In this document: positions 1 to 10,500 of the stretch, piece after piece | Layout of the letters: every line of letters starts with the position of its first letter | Position numbering within the stretch: the stretch's first letter is position 1 | NCBI RefSeq assembly: GCF_009729205.1 | Contig: NZ_VTHB01000004.1 | Location: 372,001-436,000, forward strand | DNA length: 64,000 nt | Direction: 5' to 3' | Source: Mycobacteroides sp. CBMA 271 | GTDB taxonomy: Bacteria > Actinomycetota > Actinomycetes > Mycobacteriales > Mycobacteriaceae | The notes under the pieces: model-generated | What the model saw: the letters and a program-made list of their open reading frames with translations, nothing else | Told to the model about the DNA's origin: nothing | Databases searched by the model: none | Program-made: the position numbers and the translations under genes

Positions 1-166
1 GTGCGGTGCGGGTCCGAAAGAGCATGCCCGCAATGCGATTCGGAGCAAGCCGAGGGTGATCGAGTACATAGGCAAGAAGCGCCGAGGCCTCGCGGCGCAG
101 CACCTCGGGGGTGTCGGCGGACAGCAGGACCGGAGTGGCTCCGTTGGGCAAGCGGTGGTTAGACAT
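1..166 (-). CDS. mbtD: MbtD, mycobactin polyketide synthase (N-terminal fragment)
   Basis: Only the first 55 codons are in the window; the gene runs off the left edge. The ATG at 166 overlaps the 3' end of mbtC by 8 bases, as expected in a translationally coupled mbtT-mbtC-mbtD operon. The translated start (MSNHRLPNGATPVLLSADTP) resembles the linker that opens PKS subunits and the remembered start of M. tuberculosis MbtD. MbtD carries the acyltransferase, ketoreductase and carrier functions that work with the separate ketosynthase MbtC to insert the malonate-derived unit of mycobactin. Identity rests mainly on context because no catalytic motif lies in the visible part. Confidence 0.8.
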   Translation of the reverse strand, partial: MSNHRLPNGATPVLLSADTPEVLRREASALLAYVLDHPRLAPNRIAGMLFRTRTA

Positions 167-1472
167 CGTTGCCGCCGGATCCCATGTCGGGCATCGCGAT
201 GATGGCGTGAGCGTTGGCGCCCCCGGCCCCGAATGATGAGACCGCGCCATATCGAATGCCGTTCTTCGGCTCCCAGGAGTGCAGTTTGGTGGACAGTCGG
301 ATCCCCGTCATGTTCCAGTCGATTCTGGTGGTCGGATTGTCCGCATACAGCGTCGGCGGAATATGCCCGTTCTGCCCCGACAGCAGTAGTTTGATCAGGC
401 CCACCATGCCCGCGGCGGATTGCGCGTGTCCCGCATTGGATTTCGCGGAACCTAGCAGCGCCTGAGAGCCGCCGGCGCCGTAAGTGCTCTGCAGGGCCAT
501 GATCTCGAGCGGATCGCCGGCGCGGGTGCCCGTACCGTGCCCTTCGAGCATGCCGACATCGGCAGGATCGATCCCGGACGCAGCGATCGTCGCCGCAACC
601 AGCTTTGCCTGTGCGCGCCCGCGCGGAACCAGGATGGGCTTGCCCCCGCCGTTGTGGTTGGTGCGAATGGCCATAATGCGCCCGTACACCCGGTGTCCAA
701 GCTCCCGTGCTCGCGATTCACGTTCCAGCACAACCATTCCGGCGGCCTCGCCCCACAGCGTGCCGTTTGCCTCATCGGAATACGAGCGACAATGGCCGTC
801 CGGATCGAGCGCGTGGAGCTTGGAGAATTCGAAGAACCCGCCAGGGGAACCCATGACGCAGACGCCACCGGCGAGGGCCCATTCGCATTCGTCGGCCCGC
901 ACCGCAGAGGCGGCCAGATGCAGTGCCGACAACGATGATGCGCACGCGGAGTCGACGCACATCGAGGGTCCGACGAGCCCGAGGCCGTGGGAGATCCGGC
1001 CAGCGATGCCGAGCTGGCCGCCACCGACGACACGGTGGCCGCTATGGGCGTTTATCTCGCCCGCGCGCGGGCCGTATTCGTTGGGGGAGGCGCCGATGAA
1101 ACAGGCGGCCTCGGCACCGTCCAGGTCATTGGGATTGAGACCGGCGTTCTCCAGAGCGCGCCAGGCAACCCGCATCCCGATCCGCTGCTGGGGGTCCATC
1201 GCAACGGCTTCGCGTTGTGTGAATCCATAGAATCCGGGATCGAAAATGGTTGCGTCGGTAAGGAATCCGCCAGCGTCGGAGACATTCCCCCACCCATCGC
1301 GATCGGACAGCGACAGCAGTTCGTCGATGGGCCAATCCCGATCGCGGGGGAAGGGGCCGATGAGTTCGCGTCCGTCGGCCAGTGCATTCCAGAACGCCGA
1401 GGTGGTATCGATTCCGCCGGGAGCCTCGATCGCCATCCCGGAGATGACGACGGGATCTGTGTCGGTACTCAT
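159..1472 (-). CDS. mbtC: MbtC, stand-alone polyketide beta-ketoacyl synthase of mycobactin synthesis
   Basis: This 437-residue protein is a complete single ketosynthase domain, close to the usual MbtC length of about 440. The active-site Cys177 lies in DSACASS, His313 in GHGTGT and His350 in KSNAGH, so the Cys-His-His triad is intact. It has no acyltransferase or carrier domain and must work in trans with MbtD, encoded immediately downstream. The reaction is decarboxylative Claisen extension of the peptidyl intermediate with malonate. Its ATG overlaps the mbtT stop in an ATGA junction, and its end overlaps the mbtD start. The operon is expected to be iron-repressed from the boxes in the mbtT-mbtE intergenic region. 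Confidence 0.93.
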   Translation of the reverse strand: MSTDTDPVVISGMAIEAPGGIDTTSAFWNALADGRELIGPFPRDRDWPIDELLSLSDRDGWGNVSDAGGFLTDATIFDPGFYGFTQREAVAMDPQQRIGMRVAWRALENAGLNPNDLDGAEAACFIGASPNEYGPRAGEINAHSGHRVVGGGQLGIAGRISHGLGLVGPSMCVDSACASSLSALHLAASAVRADECEWALAGGVCVMGSPGGFFEFSKLHALDPDGHCRSYSDEANGTLWGEAAGMVVLERESRARELGHRVYGRIMAIRTNHNGGGKPILVPRGRAQAKLVAATIAASGIDPADVGMLEGHGTGTRAGDPLEIMALQSTYGAGGSQALLGSAKSNAGHAQSAAGMVGLIKLLLSGQNGHIPPTLYADNPTTRIDWNMTGIRLSTKLHSWEPKNGIRYGAVSSFGAGGANAHAIIAMPDMGSGGNDV

Positions 1473-2233
1473 GACTGGGGCGACGACGTGTGGGCGGCGC
1501 CCGAGGCCATCAGGTCAGCGAGAGCCTCGATGTGCGTGTTGAGGTAGAAATGCCCACCGTCGAATAACGTCACGTCCAACGTGTCGGTGTGCTGGCCCCA
1601 GCCGTACAGGTCTCGCATGCTGATCATCGGATCCTGATCGCCGCCGATGGAATGGATTCGCGCGGCGACCTTGATGTCCGCTGGGCAGGTGTACGCGTTG
1701 AAGGCCTGGTAGTCGCCCTTCATGACCGGGAGCGCCATCCGCATCACGTCGAGGTTGGCCATGACTGTGGAGTTGGTGCCCTCCAATGCGCCCATATGAG
1801 CCAGCACCGAATCGTCGTCGGTCGGAAGAGGTGGCTTGTCGGCGATGTTGCCGGGCGCCACCGCCGAGGAGACGGTGAGCTGATGCACGTGGTGTCCCGC
1901 GGCCTCGGCGAGCCTGACGAACTCGAAGGACACCACCGCGCCCATGCTGTGGCCGAAGGTATAGATCGGGACGTCGTGACGGTGATCGGACGACTGGAAC
2001 TCGGCGAACGCGCCGGCGGCGATGTCGGCGAGCGAGGCTAGGGCCGGTTCGCCCGCACGATCCTGTCGCCCCGGGTATTGGAAGATGATGACATTGAACT
2101 TTGCTGCCAAGGCTTTCGAGAGCGTGCGATAGGCCGATGCGCCAGCTCCCGCATGGGGGAAGATCAGCAGCAGCGGCGAATCGGGTGATTCGGGCTTATG
2201 GAACTGCCTGATCCATCCGAGTTTGCGATCCAC
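1469..2233 (-). CDS. mbtT: MbtT, stand-alone type II thioesterase of mycobactin synthesis
   Basis: This 254-residue alpha/beta-hydrolase is of the NRPS/PKS-associated thioesterase type. The nucleophile Ser96 lies in GHSMG, an Asp follows in IGGDQDP, and the catalytic His is in GGHFYLN near the C-terminus. The oxyanion region FPHAGAGASAY is typical of TEII enzymes. The GTG start at 2233 has a strong Shine-Dalgarno (GGAAGGAAG) about 8 bases upstream. It leads the leftward mbtT-mbtC-mbtD operon, divergent from mbtE. Because MbtB here lacks a terminal thioesterase domain, this protein is the only visible thioesterase. It may edit mis-primed carrier proteins or provide the function fused to MbtB in M. 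tuberculosis. Confidence 0.88.
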   Translation of the reverse strand: MDRKLGWIRQFHKPESPDSPLLLIFPHAGAGASAYRTLSKALAAKFNVIIFQYPGRQDRAGEPALASLADIAAGAFAEFQSSDHRHDVPIYTFGHSMGAVVSFEFVRLAEAAGHHVHQLTVSSAVAPGNIADKPPLPTDDDSVLAHMGALEGTNSTVMANLDVMRMALPVMKGDYQAFNAYTCPADIKVAARIHSIGGDQDPMISMRDLYGWGQHTDTLDVTLFDGGHFYLNTHIEALADLMASGAAHTSSPQS

Positions 2234-2261
2234 GCCGTGCTTCCTTCCAGGTCACCGTTAG

Positions 2262-2280
2262 TTAGATTAGCCTAACGTAA
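2262..2280. promoter_or_regulatory. IdeR iron box upstream of mbtT
   Basis: The 19-mer TTAGATTAGCCTAACGTAA matches the remembered IdeR consensus TTAGGTTAGGCTAACCTAA at 17 of 19 positions when read on the minus strand. It lies 29 bases upstream of the mbtT GTG, where bound IdeR-Fe(II) would block the promoter. The match is direct sequence evidence; repression by IdeR under iron-replete conditions is established for mycobacterial mbt genes and inferred here. Confidence 0.88.
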
Positions 2281-2378
2281 CTCTCGGCTGGTCTTGTACT
2301 TCCGCATCTGGCGGTGACCGCAGGGCATAGCCGGTCCGGGGCGCCCATGGGGCGTTACCCGTCGCCTCGCGCAGACAT

Positions 2379-2397
2379 TAAGGTAAGGCTAGGCATA
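2379..2397. promoter_or_regulatory. Second IdeR-like iron box upstream of mbtE
   Basis: TAAGGTAAGGCTAGGCATA matches the IdeR consensus at 13 of 19 positions, with the left half and centre (AGGTAAGGCTA) best conserved. It sits about 80 bases before the mbtE start and about 100 bases from the first box. Each divergent transcript therefore has its own box. The right half is degenerate, so binding may be weaker. Confidence 0.65.
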
Positions 2398-2476
2398 GTT
2401 CCCAAATTGAGGTGGTTCGATTCATGCGCGCGGAGCCGTTCGGATTCCAGGCTTCTGTCATCGACGGTGACGCTCG

Positions 2477-5400
2477 GTGAGTGGCGATCGGTTGTCTGCA
2501 CTTGACCGTCGGCGAGAGCTGCTGCGCAAACGGCTTGCCGACAGCGGCGTTGCCGCGCATACCGAGGAATCGACGCCCCGGATTGCGGCGGGTGAGCGGC
2601 GCGAACTGTCGTCGGGTCAGCGCCGCATGTGGTTCATGCAGACCGCGGACGCGGACGACACCACCCTCAATATCTGTGTCGCACACCAGATGCGGGGATC
2701 GCTTGACGAATCGAGGTTGCGTGACGGGTTCGCCGCGGTCATCGCGCGTCACGACATTCTGCGCACCACCTATGGCGTAGACGCCGTCGGAGAGCCGTAT
2801 CAGAGCTTTGCCGACGAAGTTGAGTTGCCTTGGACCACAGTGGATATGCGGTCCCTCGACGCAGATGGACGGCAGCGAGAGATCCGGGCGTTGGCTGACC
2901 GCGAGTTCGGGCGGCCGTTCGACCTGGCCACCGACCAGCCGCTACGGGTCACGCTGCTGCGTCTTGGTGCCGAGGACTTCGTCCTGATGCTGGTGGTGCA
3001 CCATATTTGTTGGGACGACAGCTCCTGGGAGGTGTTCTTCACCGAGCTGAGTGAGCACTACAACGGCCGTCCCGTGCCGGGGGTAGCTCCGCAATTCGCG
3101 GTGGTCGGGACCGACGGTGGCGAGCCATCGGACATGGATGTCGAGTATTGGCGGACGTCCCTGACCCCGCTTCCGGACGCCCTGGAGCTCCCGGGTCCCG
3201 GGGCCGCCGCGCGTTCCTCCCGCGCCGCGCGCCGGCGCGCAGTCCCGCTGCCTGCCGAGACCGCGGCGCGGATCGAGGAGTTCGCGCGCGAACACTCAGC
3301 GACTCCGTTCATGGTGCTGCTGGCGGCATTCGGGACCCTCATTCATCGGTATACCGCGGCGTCCGATTTCGTGATTGCGATTCCGGTGGCGGAGCGCAAG
3401 GCTAACGCGGAAAAGGCAATTGGATACTTTGGCAACACGCTATTGCTGCGCACGGCGATGGATCCGCGGCAGAGTTTCGCGTCATACCTGGCCTCGGTGC
3501 GCGAGATGTGCCTCGGCGCGTTTGGTCGCCAGGATGTCGGCATCGACCGGGTGGTGCGCGAGATCAATCCAAGTCGTGCCGCCGGGCACGACGGACTCGA
3601 TGAATTGGTCCGGGTCGGCTTCAGCATGCGCAAGGACGCCAGTGGGTATCGACTGGAAGGCGTCGAGACAACTCAGCTCGATCTGAGTGCCGTGTCCGCG
3701 CAACTGCCAGTGTCTCTGGCGATCGCCGCAGAATCGGCCGGCACCATGGTCGAGATCGAGTATCAGACCGACGCACTGCCGGAATGGCTTGTCGACCAGC
3801 TCCTTACGCACTACGGGCGGCTCCTTGCGGAGGGGTTAGACCGGCCGGAAGCTCCGCTCGCGCAACTGGATCCGTTCGGTGCCGAGGAACGTGCCGGTGT
3901 GCTCGAACAATCACATGGAACGCTGTCCGATGTTGCGCGGGTGACCCTGGTGGACGTTCTGGATGTGGCAGCGCGGGCGACGCCTGACGCGTTGGCGCTC
4001 GTGGCAGATGATGCTGAACTCACTTACGTCGCACTGCAACAGCGTTCGGACAGATTCGCGCGGTGGCTCATCGCCCAGGGAACCGGCACCGAAGATGTCA
4101 TCGCTCTGCGAATGTCTACCTCTGTCGAGTTCATCGTGGCGATGCTCGGAGTACTCAAATCGGGCGCGGCATACATGCCGATCGATCCTGCGCTCCCCGA
4201 GGAGCGCATCGAGTATCTGCTGGCCGATGCCCGGCCACGGATGGTGTTGGACGCGAAAGAGTTCCGGGCCGTCGAGTCGCAGTCTGTCGAGCTCGCCGAT
4301 ACCCCGGTGTCCGACGCCGACCGGCTACGTCCACTGCTGCCTGAGAACCTGGCCTATGTGATCTACACTTCGGGGTCCACCGGGCGGCCCAAGGGAGTCG
4401 CCGTCGCGCATGCCGCCATCGCCGAGCATGTGGTCTCCTTCACCGCCGAATGGGGCATGACCGCCGACGATCGGATGCTGCAGTCGACCTCGGTCAGCTT
4501 CGATGCCTCCTTGGCCGACATTCTGTGCACGCTGTCTTTGGGTGCTCAGCTCGTCATCCCGAAACCGAATCCGTTCTCCGATATCGGGTATGTGATCGAC
4601 TTGGTTCGGCGCCGCGGTGTAACAGTGCTGCACATGGTGCCGTCGCTGCTCGGTTCGGTGATGTTGTTGCCAGAGGTTCGCGAGCTTCGCGGACTGCGGC
4701 ACGTGCCCGTCGGCGGCGAGGCGCTTCCGGGCGAGGTGGCGGACAAGTTCGCGACCATGTTCGATGCGGAGCTGCGAAATCACTACGGGCCCACCGAGGC
4801 GGTGGTGTGTTCGACCTACATGCCAGTCGACGGCCCGCAGGGCAATTCGGTGGTGCCGATCGGAAGTCCAAACGGCAACGTGTACACCTATGTGCTGGAC
4901 GAGGCGCTGACATTGGTGCCCGCGGGTGTGGTCGGCGAGCTGTATCTGGGCGGTGCCCAGCTCGCGCGCGGCTACCTCGGCCGTCCCACGCTCACCTCGG
5001 AGCGATTCGTGGCCGATCCGTTCGGATCCGGTGAGCGCCTGTATCGCACCGGGGATCTCGTGCGCCGCAATGCTTCCGGACAGATGGAATTTGTTGGACG
5101 CGCAGACGAACAGGTGAAGGTGCGGGGGTACCGCATCGAGCTCGGCGAAGTGGAGGCAGTCATCGGTGCCGATCCGCGGGTCGGGCACTGTGTAGTCACC
5201 GTCATCGAGGATGCTCAGGTGGGGCCGATGCTGGTCGCCTACGTGGTGCCCGCTGCTGGCGGCACTGCGGCTATCGATCTGGACGAATTGCGCACGCGCG
5301 CTAAGGAAACACTGCCCGGGTACATGGTGCCCAGCTCCCTTGTGATGATCCCCGAGATCCCGCTGACCACGAGCGGCAAGCTCGACAAGCGAGCGTTGCC

Positions 5401-7510
5401 CGCGCCGGATGCGCACGTGGAACGAACATTTCGTGCTCCGGCCACTCCCACGGAGCGTCGGATGTGTGCAATCTTTTCGCACCTGTTCGGGCGCGACACA
5501 GTCAGCACAGACGATTCATTCTTCGAATTGGGTGGGCACTCGCTGCTGGCCGCGCGCCTGGTGGCACAGATTCGTGCCCAGTTCGGCATCGAATTGACGG
5601 TCCGTGCGGTGTTCGACAACCCGACGCCTACGGGGCTGGCCGCGCAGCTTGTCTCGTATTTCCGTGAGGAATTCGAGATCGAGCTCGACGAGCTGGATCT
5701 CGATGAGTCCGACGAGATGGAGGCCGCCCCACAGGACGGTCGCCCGGATCTTGTCCAGGCCGTGCGCCCGGAGCGTCTGCCATTGTCGTCGTCTCAGCTG
5801 TCAGTCTGGTTTGAGTGCCAGATGGAGGGCGTCACCGATATCGCCAACATGTGGTTGGCATTGCGGTTCGACGGCCCGCTGCAGACATCGGCGTTGACCG
5901 CAGCGATCAACGATGTGGTCGCCCGGCACGAGAGCTTGCGTGCCAACTTTGCGATCCACGAGGGCGCGCCCTATCAGATCGTGCGGCCGGTGCGCGAGCT
6001 GTCGGTGCCGATCGTGCGCACCGAGCCGGAAGGCCTGGCGGACACCCTGGCCGAACTGCGCCACCATGTGTTCGGACTGGAATCGGAATCACTGATCCGC
6101 CCCACCATCGTCGAATTGAGTGCCGAGGACCACGTGCTGGCGCTGGTGGTGCATCACATCGTGGTGGACCATGCGTCGTTTACGGTGATCGTCGACGATC
6201 TCGTGGCCGCGTATCGCGCCCGTATCACGGGTGAGGCGCCGCAATGGGACCCGCAGCCAGTGCAGTACGCCGACTATGTCCTGTGGCAGCGCGACGCCTT
6301 CGGCTCCGACAGCGAGTTCGGACAGGCGGAAGTGAGCTTCTGGCGTGAACAGTTGGCCGGAGTGCCCGCCGAGATTGCGGTGGCGCATGATCGTGCCCGA
6401 CCGCAGATCCTCGGAAAGCGCGGTGAGGTGGAGAGATTCACCGTCTCGCCCGAGCGCCGGCAGGCCTTGACCCGGATGGCCGAACGAAGCGGTGTCACCG
6501 AGTTCATGGTTTATCAGGCCGCATTGGCCACGATGCTGCATCGGCTCGGCGGCGGAGCCGACATCGTGATCGGCAGTCCGGTTGCGGCTCGGGTGCACCC
6601 GCATGTCGCAAAGCTTGTGGGACTGTTCGCGAACATGATCGCGCTACGGAACGACCTCTCCGGCGATCCAACATTGAGCGGGGTGCTGGAGCGAAGCCGC
6701 GATGCCACGCTTAACGCGCACGCACACCAGGAACTGCCCATTGAGAAACTGGTAGAGGCCATCAACCCCGCACGGTCTCTGTCCTGGAATCCCTTGTTCC
6801 AGATCATGGTCAACTTCCGTGGCGCGGATTGGGGGACGCAGGCGCGGGACCTGACAGGTTCAGGCGGAACGTCGATGGTCCCGCTGCCCATGGAAGTTGA
6901 CGTTTCATTCCTGGACCTGAACTTTGCCCTGCACGTCACCCCCGAGGGCGGCCTCGACGTTTCGGTGGTGGCGAACGCCGATCTGTACGACGCGGAGACG
7001 ACGGGGCTGATCGCGCGGGCGCTCGATACGGCATTCGACGCGTTCGTCTCCGATCAGGACACCCGGATTTCCGAGATTGCACTGCTGCCGGACGATGCCA
7101 TGGAACGACTGCTTGCGCCGGCCTCCGCCGCAATCGAACGTGAGATGCGACCGCTGGGGAAGGGATCCGAGGAGACCACACGCACACTCATCGCCATCCT
7201 CGAGGAACTGCTGGAGATCACCGACGTGGACCCCGACGACAACTTCTTCGCACTCGGCGGCGACAGCGTCATCTCCATCCAATGGTCTACGCGCGCAGCC
7301 GAACGCGGGCTGGCGATGACTCCGCAGATGGTGTTCGAATGCGCGACCATCACGCAATTGGCGGCCGCCGTTGACTCCGCCGACCCGGCTGTGGCTGACG
7401 CGGATTCGGCTGCCGAAACCCCGGCAGCACCGAGTGCACCGATGAGCGCCTCCGGCCTGAGCGCCGAAGCGCTCGCCGATCTCGCGGCCTCGTGGCAGGC
7501 ACAGTCATGA
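2477..7510 (+). CDS. mbtE: MbtE, mycobactin NRPS with C-A-T-C-T layout
   Basis: This NRPS subunit has 1677 residues, close to the roughly 1680 of M. tuberculosis MbtE. The domain order is: condensation (about 30-450, H175-H176...D180); adenylation (about 485-985, with YTSGSTGRPKG, NHYGPTE, YRTGD and the KVRGYRIE core); carrier (Ser1022 in ELGGHS); second condensation (about 1095-1540); second carrier (Ser1597 in ALGGDS). No adenylation domain precedes the last carrier. The second condensation motif reads HHIVVDH, with His in place of the usual Gly after the Asp. MbtE is expected to load (hydroxy)lysine and extend the salicyl-oxazoline chain. The GTG start at 2477 has only a weak ribosome site. 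Its stop overlaps the mbtF ATG. Confidence 0.93.
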   Translation: MSGDRLSALDRRRELLRKRLADSGVAAHTEESTPRIAAGERRELSSGQRRMWFMQTADADDTTLNICVAHQMRGSLDESRLRDGFAAVIARHDILRTTYGVDAVGEPYQSFADEVELPWTTVDMRSLDADGRQREIRALADREFGRPFDLATDQPLRVTLLRLGAEDFVLMLVVHHICWDDSSWEVFFTELSEHYNGRPVPGVAPQFAVVGTDGGEPSDMDVEYWRTSLTPLPDALELPGPGAAARSSRAARRRAVPLPAETAARIEEFAREHSATPFMVLLAAFGTLIHRYTAASDFVIAIPVAERKANAEKAIGYFGNTLLLRTAMDPRQSFASYLASVREMCLGAFGRQDVGIDRVVREINPSRAAGHDGLDELVRVGFSMRKDASGYRLEGVETTQLDLSAVSAQLPVSLAIAAESAGTMVEIEYQTDALPEWLVDQLLTHYGRLLAEGLDRPEAPLAQLDPFGAEERAGVLEQSHGTLSDVARVTLVDVLDVAARATPDALALVADDAELTYVALQQRSDRFARWLIAQGTGTEDVIALRMSTSVEFIVAMLGVLKSGAAYMPIDPALPEERIEYLLADARPRMVLDAKEFRAVESQSVELADTPVSDADRLRPLLPENLAYVIYTSGSTGRPKGVAVAHAAIAEHVVSFTAEWGMTADDRMLQSTSVSFDASLADILCTLSLGAQLVIPKPNPFSDIGYVIDLVRRRGVTVLHMVPSLLGSVMLLPEVRELRGLRHVPVGGEALPGEVADKFATMFDAELRNHYGPTEAVVCSTYMPVDGPQGNSVVPIGSPNGNVYTYVLDEALTLVPAGVVGELYLGGAQLARGYLGRPTLTSERFVADPFGSGERLYRTGDLVRRNASGQMEFVGRADEQVKVRGYRIELGEVEAVIGADPRVGHCVVTVIEDAQVGPMLVAYVVPAAGGTAAIDLDELRTRAKETLPGYMVPSSLVMIPEIPLTTSGKLDKRALPAPDAHVERTFRAPATPTERRMCAIFSHLFGRDTVSTDDSFFELGGHSLLAARLVAQIRAQFGIELTVRAVFDNPTPTGLAAQLVSYFREEFEIELDELDLDESDEMEAAPQDGRPDLVQAVRPERLPLSSSQLSVWFECQMEGVTDIANMWLALRFDGPLQTSALTAAINDVVARHESLRANFAIHEGAPYQIVRPVRELSVPIVRTEPEGLADTLAELRHHVFGLESESLIRPTIVELSAEDHVLALVVHHIVVDHASFTVIVDDLVAAYRARITGEAPQWDPQPVQYADYVLWQRDAFGSDSEFGQAEVSFWREQLAGVPAEIAVAHDRARPQILGKRGEVERFTVSPERRQALTRMAERSGVTEFMVYQAALATMLHRLGGGADIVIGSPVAARVHPHVAKLVGLFANMIALRNDLSGDPTLSGVLERSRDATLNAHAHQELPIEKLVEAINPARSLSWNPLFQIMVNFRGADWGTQARDLTGSGGTSMVPLPMEVDVSFLDLNFALHVTPEGGLDVSVVANADLYDAETTGLIARALDTAFDAFVSDQDTRISEIALLPDDAMERLLAPASAAIEREMRPLGKGSEETTRTLIAILEELLEITDVDPDDNFFALGGDSVISIQWSTRAAERGLAMTPQMVFECATITQLAAAVDSADPAVADADSAAETPAAPSAPMSASGLSAEALADLAASWQAQS

Positions 7511-10500
7511 CGGGAACGCAGCAGCCGCAGATCGAGGACGTGCTGGCGCTGAGCCCATTGCAGGAAGGTTTCTTTGCGCTGTCCCAGCTCGCCGACGAGA
7601 GCGTTGACCTGTACAGCATGCAGTTCGTCGCCGACATCGAAGGCGGCCTCGATACCGATCTGCTGCACCGCAGCGCACAGGCGATGCTGACCCGGCATCC
7701 CAACCTGCGCGCCGCCTTCTGGGACCGTGGACTGCCCAAGCCCGTGCAGATCGTGCCCACGCACGCGGACATCCCGTGGGAGGAACGTGCCGCGCGACCA
7801 ACCGAATTCGATGAGATCGCACTGAGTGAGCGCCGCCGCCCGTTCGACCTGGGCAAGGGGCCGGCCATCCGCATCGTGCTGCTGAGTGTTCCGGGGGAAT
7901 CGCGGTACCGGATGGTCGTCACCACCCACCACATCCTGATGGATGGCTGGGCGATTGCGATCTTCTTCAGCGAGATGCTCGCCGCCTATCAGGCGGGCGG
8001 TTCGGCCGACGGATTACCGACGGTGCGTCCGTATCGCGATTACATCGCGTGGCTCAATGCGCAAGACACCACAGCCGCAACCGAGCGGTGGACGCGCTAC
8101 CTGAGCACCGTATCGGGGCCGTTGATGCTGGCCGAGGGTGTCGTCGCCGCACATGACAGCGTGCCCGAGAAGACGCAATTCCTTTTGACACCAGCGGAAA
8201 CCGCGCGGCTGCGGCAATGGGCGGGCGCAAACGGACTCACCCTGAACACCGTGACGGCCTTCGCGTGGGCGCTTGTGCTCGGCAGGCTTACCGATCGCAC
8301 CGATGTCGTTTTCGGCACCATCGTGTCGGGACGTCCCAAGGAACTGCCCGATGTCGAGCGGATGGTCGGCCTCTTCATCAACTCGGTGCCGATGGTGCAT
8401 CACATCGACTACGCGACCTCGGTGATCGAGCAATGCGCGCAGCTGCAACGCGAATCGGCGGCCATGCGTGACATCGGGTATCTGAGTCTGTCGGCGCTGC
8501 AACGGGCCGAAGGCAGTGCCGCGTTGTTCGACACCTTGTTCGTCTTCGAGAACGCCCCTATCGGCGACACCACCCAAGATATCCAGATGCCGGACGGAGC
8601 ACGCTTCCGTCCGGTCGAGATGGAAAGCCTGGCCCATTACCCGGTGACCGTGGTGTCGCACATGCACGGTGACTCGCTGCTGGTACTCATCGAGGCCATT
8701 CCCGAAGCACTGCCGCACTTTTCGGGTGCTGATATCGGCGATCGGCTGGTGTCGGTGCTGCGTCAGCTCCCGGAGATCGGCGACCGGACACCCGATGCGC
8801 TCGATGTCCTGACCGCGCGCGAGCGTGCCGAAATCACCGTCACCGCCTCGGCGGCTGATCAATCAGCGGCATCGGTATGGGAGCTGTTCGCGTGCCAGGC
8901 GGCCCAGAACCCGGAGGCGGTCGCACTCACCGCAGGCGCCGACGAGCAGCACACCTATGCGGACTTGCATGACGCTGCCCGTCGTCTGAGTGTCGAACTG
9001 GCCGAACACGGCGTGGGCCCGGAGGCCTCAGTGGCACTGGTTCTTCCGCGCTCCACGGATTCAATTGTCGCCATTCTCGCGGTGCTGGCCGCGGGGGCAG
9101 CCTATGTCCCGATTGATATCGGATTGCCATCCGCGCGTATCGAATCGATTCTGCGCCAATCCGATCCGAAGCTTATTGTCACCGTCGCCGAGTGCCGCGC
9201 CGTTGCCGGAGAGCAATACCCCACGCTGGTGCTCGACGAGTCGGCGGTCGCGCAGCGGATTACGAGCCGGCCCGTCCTAGCCCCCAGTGTGTCCAGGCAT
9301 CCCGAGCACAGCGCCTACCTGATCTTCACCTCCGGATCGACGGGGGAGCCCAAGGGTGTCATCGGCACCAACGGTGCGCTAATGAGCTACTTCGCCGATC
9401 ATCGCGACCGCGTGTACCGGCCCGCGACAGCGCGATTGGGGCGCAAACTCCGCATTGCCCACGCGTGGTCGTTGAGTTTCGACGCCTCATGGCAGCCGAT
9501 GATCGGCCTACTGGACGGTCACACGGTGCACCTGTTCGACGCCGAGGCAATGCGGGACGCGCGTCGACTGGTGCACGGCATGGCCGAGCACGGTATCGAC
9601 ATGATCGACACCACACCGTCGATGTTGGCGCAGTTGTCCTCGGCGGGCCTGCTGGATCGAGAGCTGGCGGTGCTGGCGCTCGGCGGCGAGGCCATCGAGA
9701 CCGCGCTGTGGGATCGGCTGAGATCCCTGACCGGGACTGCGGTCTACAACTGCTACGGCCCCACCGAGACGACGGTGGAAGCCGTGGTGGCGACGGTCAA
9801 GGACTATCCGACGCCCACCATCGGCACCTCCAATCAGGGTATGGCCGGGTACGTCCTGGATTCGCGGCTGCGGCCGGTGCCGGACGGCGCCGTAGGCGAG
9901 CTGTACCTCGCGGGTGCCCAGCTTGCGCGGGGTTATGCCGGAAAGCCCGGAGTAACGGCGGCTGCCTTCGTGGCGGATCCGCAGCGCCCCGGTCTGCGGA
10001 TGTACCGGACAGGCGATTTGGTGCGTCGACTGCAGCACGGTGGATTCGCGTATCTGGGCCGTGCGGACTCGCAGGTGAAGATTCGTGGTTACCGCGTCGA
10101 GGTCGGCGAAATCGAGTCAGCGCTGCGTGTGCAACCGGGTGTGCAGACCGCCGCGGTGACGGTGGTGCGCCGCGCCGGCGGCGCGACGCTCGTGGGTTTC
10201 GTTGTCTCCCAACAGAACGAGGCCCAAAAGGATAGAACACAGTTCGATTCGGCTCGTGCCTTGCTGCGACTTGCGGACAGGTTGCCGTCCTACATGATGC
10301 CAGCGCGTCTGGTGGAGCTGCCACGGTTGCCGGTCACGGTGAACGGCAAGCTGGACGGGGACGTGTTGGAGCGGCTCGCGTTGGACGCGCTGACCGGGGG
10401 CACTGCCGAAGGCGAAGCGGCACAGCCGGTCAGCACCACCGAATGCGCGTTGTGTGAGTGCTGCGCCGAGCTTTTCGATGGCACTTCGCCGGGAATCGAC

